Shown here piece by piece: positions 59,612 through 64,000 of a stretch of 64,000 nt of DNA; the stretch's first letter is position 1, and every line of letters begins with the position of its first letter. The translations under genes were made by a program, and so were the position numbers. The DNA is taken from NCBI GenBank assembly GCA_007750655.1, contig CP036290.1, forward strand, positions 3,472,001 through 3,536,000, read 5' to 3'. The DNA is from Rohdeia mirabilis. GTDB taxonomy: Bacteria; Planctomycetota; UBA1135; GCA-002686595. Under the pieces are notes generated by a model. That model saw nothing but the letters and a program-made list of their open reading frames with translations. It was not told where the DNA came from and ran no database searches.

Positions 59612-61108
59612 TCAGCTCTGGGTGCCGACGCCGGCCCAGGTGCTCGCTCGCTGGAAGCGGATCGACTGCTCGCGCGCCACCATCCGCGGGACCACGTCGA
59701 GCGACATCTCGATGCACTCGTCGGTGTTGCAGTAGCGGAAGATGCCCTGACGACCGAGCGGCACGACGTTGGTGACGCGCGACAGGTCGTCGAGCACCTC
59801 CTCCACGATCTCGGCGTAGCCGTTGACCTGCATCGGGTAGGCGCGCCGGACCCGCACGACCTTCCACTCGACGACCTCGTCTCGACTGGCGAGTTTCAGG
59901 CGCTCCAACTCGTCCGTGCAGAGCTCGAGGATGCGTTCGTCGGGCATCTCCCAGAAGCGCTCGCCGGGATTCGACGACAGTTCGAAGGTGAGGCCCGTCC
60001 GGCCCGCCGGCGCCATCCCCGCGTTGAAGTGGCCGAAGTCGGTGACGCGCTGGAACGGAATCTCCACGCCGGGGAAGTAGACCCAGTGGTGGTCCAGGAC
60101 CTGCGGGCGATCGAAGCCGACGAAGCAGAACACCATGCCTCGGAACCCGAGTCGCGAAACGTGCGACGCGACGAGCGGTGACCGCGGGCGGACGAGCGGG
60201 AAGAACTCGGGCAGCGAGATGGTCGAGACCAGGTAGTCGAAGTCGCGCGCGGTCGTTCCGTCCTCGAACCGCAGCTCGGTCGCGCGCTCGCCGCTGCCGT
60301 CGAGTTCCACGCCGAGCAGGCGCTGGCCGAGGTGGATGCGACCACCGAGGCGTTCGAACTCGCGCGCCATGGCGTTCCCGAGCTCCCCCATCCCTCCGCG
60401 GACGTAGTGGAAGTTGTGCCGCTGCTCGTCGTGCGTCTCCTCGAACTCCTCCTTTCCGAAGAGCTGCAGCTTCAGGGACTTCACCGCCAGCGCCACGATC
60501 GAGTCGGAAGCGATGCGTTGCGACGCGGTCCGCGCGTCCAGGAGCGACGGCGAGAGGCCCCACACCTTGCGCGTGTACGGCCCGAAGTAGAAGTCGAAGA
60601 GCGTGTCGCCGAAGTGACCACGCACCCACTCCTCGAGGTTCGCGGGAGGGCGCCGCCGCGTCAGTCCGCGCAGTCGTGCCGCCGCGGCATCGGCGAGGGC
60701 GCGAACGAGGAAACGCTTGCGAACCTTCTGCAGCAGGTCGGCGAGCTTGAACGGATAGGCGATGAAACGGTCCTGGAAGTACTGGGCCGAGCGCTTGCGG
60801 ACCTGGAGCAGGTCGTCGCCGCACAGTTCCTTCAGGAGTTCGAGCAGCTCGGCGTTGTCGGTGACGAGTTCGTGCGGACCGAAGTCGAACAGGAACGATC
60901 CGACGCCGAAGCAGCCCGCCAGCCCGCCCGAGTGCGGCAGAGCCTCGTACACGTCCACCTCCAGTCCGGCGCGTCGGGCCAACAGCGCCGTCGACAGGCC
61001 CGTCACCCCACCACCGACGATCGCGATGCGGGCGGGGCTCGTGCTCGCGTCCGCGGGAGGGATCGCGGGTCCGCCGCTGAGGGGGTCGGATTCGGTCGGG
61101 CCAGGCAT
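59612..61108 (-). CDS. FAD-dependent oxidoreductase, protoporphyrinogen oxidase/UDP-galactopyranose mutase-like
   Basis: This 498-residue protein starts at ATG 61108. The dinucleotide-binding motif I-A-I-V-G-G-G-V-T-G-L-S-T-A lies at about residues 28-41, followed by the E-A at the strand end and S-G-G-L-A-G near residue 64. F-D-F-G-P-H near residue 78, L-F-D-F-Y-F-G-P-Y-T-R-K-V-W-G near residue 172 and a late Y-P-M-Q-V-N-G segment are typical of the amine oxidase/mutase-type FAD family used in sugar or carotenoid chemistry. The F-G-P-Y-T-x-K-V-W-G block is most like proteins near UDP-galactopyranose mutase. The reaction is not settled. It is convergent with the SDR gene (11 bases between stops). 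Confidence 0.82.
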   Translation of the reverse strand: MPGPTESDPLSGGPAIPPADASTSPARIAIVGGGVTGLSTALLARRAGLEVDVYEALPHSGGLAGCFGVGSFLFDFGPHELVTDNAELLELLKELCGDDLLQVRKRSAQYFQDRFIAYPFKLADLLQKVRKRFLVRALADAAAARLRGLTRRRPPANLEEWVRGHFGDTLFDFYFGPYTRKVWGLSPSLLDARTASQRIASDSIVALAVKSLKLQLFGKEEFEETHDEQRHNFHYVRGGMGELGNAMAREFERLGGRIHLGQRLLGVELDGSGERATELRFEDGTTARDFDYLVSTISLPEFFPLVRPRSPLVASHVSRLGFRGMVFCFVGFDRPQVLDHHWVYFPGVEIPFQRVTDFGHFNAGMAPAGRTGLTFELSSNPGERFWEMPDERILELCTDELERLKLASRDEVVEWKVVRVRRAYPMQVNGYAEIVEEVLDDLSRVTNVVPLGRQGIFRYCNTDECIEMSLDVVPRMVAREQSIRFQRASTWAGVGTQS

Positions 61109-61218
61109 GGGGGGGGCTCGAAGTCTAGCCCCCGAGCGGGCCGGAAGCGGAGCTCGATGCAGGGCACCGTCCGTCGCAGCCGCCCCCCGACCGGACCTCG
61201 GGCCGGAGGGCTCCTCGG

Positions 61219-62904
61219 TCAGGGTCCGGGTTCGAGCGCGTCGAGCACCCGATCGTTCGCGAGCGCGGCGGGCAAGCACAGGCGCCAGCTCCTGCGCGGC
61301 CCCAGCGACTCGAGCAGCTCGGTGTTGCGCCGGGTTCCGAGGTCGCGCACGAAGAGCACCTGTGCACCCAGCGGGTCGGCACCGCCGAACACCCAGTCGA
61401 CGTTCTCCCAGTGGCGGCGCTCGTCCGGCGAGAGGCCGGAGTGGTCGGTGCGGACGAAGACCACGTCGCGACCGTCGAGCGCGGTCAGATCGCTGATGAG
61501 TTCGTTGCGTCGCTCGGGCCAGGTCGGGCGCCAGGCCTGCAGCTGGACCACGCTCTGTGCCACCGTGACCACGAGGACCGCGGCCGCGGCGAAGCGCGCT
61601 GCCGACCGCAGGCCGATGCTCGGCGCGTTCGCGAGAGCAGAGGCTCCCGACGCACACACGAGGATCACCACCGCGGTGAAGGGCGCCGCGTAGTGTTCGT
61701 TGTCGAAGGACTCGAGCGCCAGTGCCGCCAGCCCGACGGCGAGCAGCCAACGCCCCGGCCCGGCTCCCGCCGCGAGCAGACCGACCACGAGGAACGGCAG
61801 CCAGACCCAGCCGACGTAGAAGGCGCCGTAGTGCTCGATCTTCTCGGGCAGGACGGCGAGAACGCCAGCTTCGTGGCGGTGCTCCCAGACCGCGAGCGTC
61901 CAACCGGTCCACAGCCGCTCGAGCTCCGGGTGCTCGTAGGTCGGACGTTCGAGCGCCGACTGCACGATGAAGTTCGGCGCCGCCGCGTAGCGATCCTCGT
62001 GCACCTGGTACGGAAGGGCGAGCGGATCACCGGTGACGGCCGCGTTGTAGCGCGCGAGGAATCCGACGGCCACGACCAGCGCGACGGCCCAGGGCGCGAC
62101 GCTTCGCAGGGCGACACGCACGGACGGACGTGCGCTGCGATCGCGCCACCAACGCACAGCGACGAACAGGTGCAGCGCGGCGCACAGCGCGAAGCCCTCG
62201 AAGGGTCGCGACAGGGCCAGCACGCCGCTGCCCACGCCCAGGGCCAGAGCGTCGACGGGTCGCACCGCGCGGGCGAGACGCAACGCGCCGCCCAGGGCCA
62301 ACGCGCCACCGGTCGCCGCCACCAGGCCGCCCCAGAAGGACTGGGCCCAGTAGCCGGACGAGGCGAAGCGGGCGATCGCGAGCACGCTCCACACGAGCGA
62401 CCAACCGCTCGAGAGGCGCGCGCGCAGGGCCCACCACAGAGCCGCCGCGAAGAGCGCCGCGCTGATCCACAACCCGGCCACCGGGTGGCCGAACAGCACC
62501 TGCCCCAGCGCGAGCACCAGACCTTGGGCGGGCGGGTACTTCGAGGCGTAGGTCGGCTCGACGATGACGTGGAACGTCTCGAAGTGCGCGGGCGACGGCG
62601 GCGTCGGATTGGTCAGCCGTCCGTGCGCGAACGTGTCGGCGGCGAGCAGGTAGCTGAACTCGTCGTGGACCGCCGCCTCGGGCGGACGCAGCACCGCACA
62701 CAGGGCCGCGAGGCAGAACGCGAGGCCGGCGAGGAGCCAGGGCGTCAGGCGCTCCGGCGGACTCGCGATCTGGAACCGGCGCCCCACCCCGACTCCCCGC
62801 CTGCGCGCGAGCAGCCACCCACACACGGCGGCCGCGACCACCCCGAGCGAGCCGAGGAGGTCGCGGCGCGCCACGATCCAGTCGATCTGTGCCTGCGGGT
62901 CCAC
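61219..62904 (-). CDS. GT-C-type polytopic membrane protein (ArnT/PMT-like)
   Basis: This 561-residue protein starts at GTG 62904 and has about 11 membrane segments. The extracytoplasmic loop after the second segment reads A-V-H-D-E-F-S-Y-L-L-A-A-D-T-F-A, the acidic D-E-F pattern of GT-C glycosyltransferases such as ArnT and PMT, and Y-A-S-K-Y-P-P-A-Q-G follows. The C-terminal 90 residues are soluble with D-G-R-D-V-V-F-V-R-T-D-H-S-G. It probably moves a sugar from a polyprenyl donor outside the inner membrane. It lies 110 bases after the FAD gene start on the same strand. Confidence 0.75.
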   Translation of the reverse strand: MDPQAQIDWIVARRDLLGSLGVVAAAVCGWLLARRRGVGVGRRFQIASPPERLTPWLLAGLAFCLAALCAVLRPPEAAVHDEFSYLLAADTFAHGRLTNPTPPSPAHFETFHVIVEPTYASKYPPAQGLVLALGQVLFGHPVAGLWISAALFAAALWWALRARLSSGWSLVWSVLAIARFASSGYWAQSFWGGLVAATGGALALGGALRLARAVRPVDALALGVGSGVLALSRPFEGFALCAALHLFVAVRWWRDRSARPSVRVALRSVAPWAVALVVAVGFLARYNAAVTGDPLALPYQVHEDRYAAAPNFIVQSALERPTYEHPELERLWTGWTLAVWEHRHEAGVLAVLPEKIEHYGAFYVGWVWLPFLVVGLLAAGAGPGRWLLAVGLAALALESFDNEHYAAPFTAVVILVCASGASALANAPSIGLRSAARFAAAAVLVVTVAQSVVQLQAWRPTWPERRNELISDLTALDGRDVVFVRTDHSGLSPDERRHWENVDWVFGGADPLGAQVLFVRDLGTRRNTELLESLGPRRSWRLCLPAALANDRVLDALEPGP

Positions 62905-62954
62905 GTGGCGATCCTACGCCAGCGGACCCGCGGGAGCATTCGCGTCGGCCGCGA

Positions 62955-64000
62955 TCACTCGATGTAGAAGCCCATCCCCAGGTTCGTTCCGATCGCGGGC
63001 GGCGCGGTCGCGAACTGGTGGATGCCGCTGCTCTGTCCGAACTTCTTCGTCCCGCCGCCCAGCGTGTAGCAGATCGCGTTGGACACCTTCAGCGGGTCAC
63101 CCGGGAAGTCGTGCGGGTTGTACATGACGATCTGCGAGTAGACGTCGATTCCGACGAGCGAGGGCTCGTCGGGGATCCACAGGTTCGGGATCGAGTCCAT
63201 CAACACCGGGTAGACGTAGGTCGGCACCACGTAGGCGCGGTCGGTGGCCCCGGGCAGGTCGCTGCCGACCTCGAGTTCCACGGTCTCGAAGCCCAGCGCC
63301 CACAGGCAGACGTTGAAGCACTGGTTCTGCTCGATCGTGACCTGCTTGACCGTGTCGGTCGACGCGCCGCCGAGGCAGACGCGCAGGCCGCCCTGGTACG
63401 ACGCCGAGTTCTCGACACAGGCGCCGCCCAGGACGTCGATCGTGAAGGTGATCTCGACGAACTCGTTCGGATCGTCGGGCAGCACGACGGTCGTCGCGCC
63501 GGGCGAGATGCCGGTGATGTAGGGAACGATCTCGCCCTCGGCCTTCAACTCGACGGTGGTCTCGAGCAGGACCGTGGTGAGCGTGTCCTCGATGGCCTGG
63601 GCGATGTCCCCCGCCATGGTGATCATCGTGTCGATGCCGCCCGATGCGCTGGTGATGCGTCCGGCCTGACCGACGGTGCCCAGGATGGTCGGACACAGCG
63701 ACGAGTAGCCCGTGGCGTTCGCGCCCGTCGGGTTGTCGTTGAGACCCATCGGCAGGTTGGTCGGCGCCGAGATCGCGATGACGCGCGTGCCACCGACGCC
63801 CGCACCGGCGAGGGCCGCGATGACCGAGGCTTCCGTGATGTCCTCGGACAGACCGGTCAACTGCTTGCAGACCGGATCGTGCGAAGGAGCGTCGCCGAAC
63901 CAGACGATGATGCGCTGGGTGTTGTCGCGCCAACCGAAGTTCGCGGGCGGCTGGGTCGCGAGCATCTCGAGCGCGTAGAAGCCCGCTTCGGCCTGGTCGC
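62955..64000 (-). CDS. vWA-like protein, 3' part (runs off right edge)
   Basis: The frame is open from the right window edge to TGA at 62955, giving 347 residues without a start. Visible phrases near the edge (A-E-A-G-F-Y-A-L-E-M-L, then R-I-I-V-W-F-G-D-A-P-S-H-D) resemble the metal-ion-dependent adhesion region of von Willebrand factor A domains, which is followed by G-G-T-R-V-I-A-I-S-A and I-D-T-M-I-T-M-A-G-D-I-A. The last 170 residues are beta-rich with I-S-P-G-A-T-T-V-V-L-P-D-D-P and a Cys pair. The protein is likely exported and adhesive. The N-terminus is outside the window. Confidence 0.7.
   Translation of the reverse strand, partial: DQAEAGFYALEMLATQPPANFGWRDNTQRIIVWFGDAPSHDPVCKQLTGLSEDITEASVIAALAGAGVGGTRVIAISAPTNLPMGLNDNPTGANATGYSSLCPTILGTVGQAGRITSASGGIDTMITMAGDIAQAIEDTLTTVLLETTVELKAEGEIVPYITGISPGATTVVLPDDPNEFVEITFTIDVLGGACVENSASYQGGLRVCLGGASTDTVKQVTIEQNQCFNVCLWALGFETVELEVGSDLPGATDRAYVVPTYVYPVLMDSIPNLWIPDEPSLVGIDVYSQIVMYNPHDFPGDPLKVSNAICYTLGGGTKKFGQSSGIHQFATAPPAIGTNLGMGFYIE

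Noticed and set aside
1-64000. Transfer RNA, ribosomal RNA and Sec genes (selA, selB, selC, selD)
   Set aside because: I looked for cloverleaf arms and for the protein motifs of these genes and saw none in the window; a weak tRNA could be missed by eye.

Overview
The window is high-GC bacterial DNA with densely packed genes on both strands, many GTG starts, short intergenic gaps and frequent 4-base start/stop overlaps. The gene mix fits a member of the Planctomycetota, probably one of the marine lineages with GC near 70%: a sulfatase-family lipoprotein, TlpA-like thioredoxins, an exported prenyltransferase/terpene-cyclase-like toroid protein, a LamG-phosphoesterase, an EF-hand secreted protein, DUF2723 and GT-C membrane proteins, and many lipoproteins of unknown function. 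The taxonomic call is inference; no rRNA, tRNA or ribosomal protein gene is present to test it.

Layout. 1-8393: edge of a lipoprotein gene, a sulfatase-like lipoprotein, then a likely envelope-glycan run of membrane proteins ending in an O-antigen-ligase-like protein fused to a long helical/TPR tail. 8401-9521: strong hairpins between convergent genes, then an exported thioredoxin-like gene read through an in-frame UGA. 9642-18073: aldehyde dehydrogenase, DUF2723 membrane protein, a sodium:alanine symporter with an unusual N-terminus, an EF-hand protein. 23342-16913 (minus): an operon-like run hpt, an RluA-family pseudouridine synthase, truD with about 25 RGG-type repeats, mtnP and a lipoprotein. 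23901-27002: coiled-coil protein, Nudix hydrolase, a membrane-anchored protein, and an O6-alkylguanine-DNA methyltransferase. 30432-27089 (minus): cytochrome c lipoprotein, heme A synthase, heme O synthase and a DUF420 protein, a heme-copper oxidase maturation set. 30625-43535: YgfZ-like, CorA/ZntB-like, a large MscS/MscK channel, a second UGA-containing exported thioredoxin-like gene, hrpB, DUF3108 and a Leu/Glu-type amino acid dehydrogenase. 43704-64000: HEAT lipoprotein, PLP aminotransferase, RNase R-family exonuclease, toroid protein, phosphoesterase-LamG, galactokinase-like GHMP kinase, triple-parvulin protein, SDR, FAD oxidoreductase, GT-C protein and a vWA-like protein that runs off the right edge.

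Most interesting observation: two unrelated-context genes (8529-9521 and 36546-37958) each have one in-frame TGA exactly where the first cysteine of a thioredoxin C-x-x-C motif belongs (W-U-G-P-C and W-U-A-G-C). Reading continues in the same frame into the rest of a thioredoxin fold. Both have N-terminal signal peptides, so they look like exported selenocysteine-containing TlpA/ResA-like thiol oxidoreductases. A stem-loop starting at the UGA is clear in the first and weaker in the second. No sel gene lies in this window, so the selenocysteine reading is inference supported by the two parallel cases.

Other points of interest are a pair of homologous inverted-repeat elements (44752-44944 and 57380-57542), the RGG-tailed TruD, a Thr in place of the formylglycine Cys/Ser of the sulfatase, and a galactokinase signature missing its conserved Glu.
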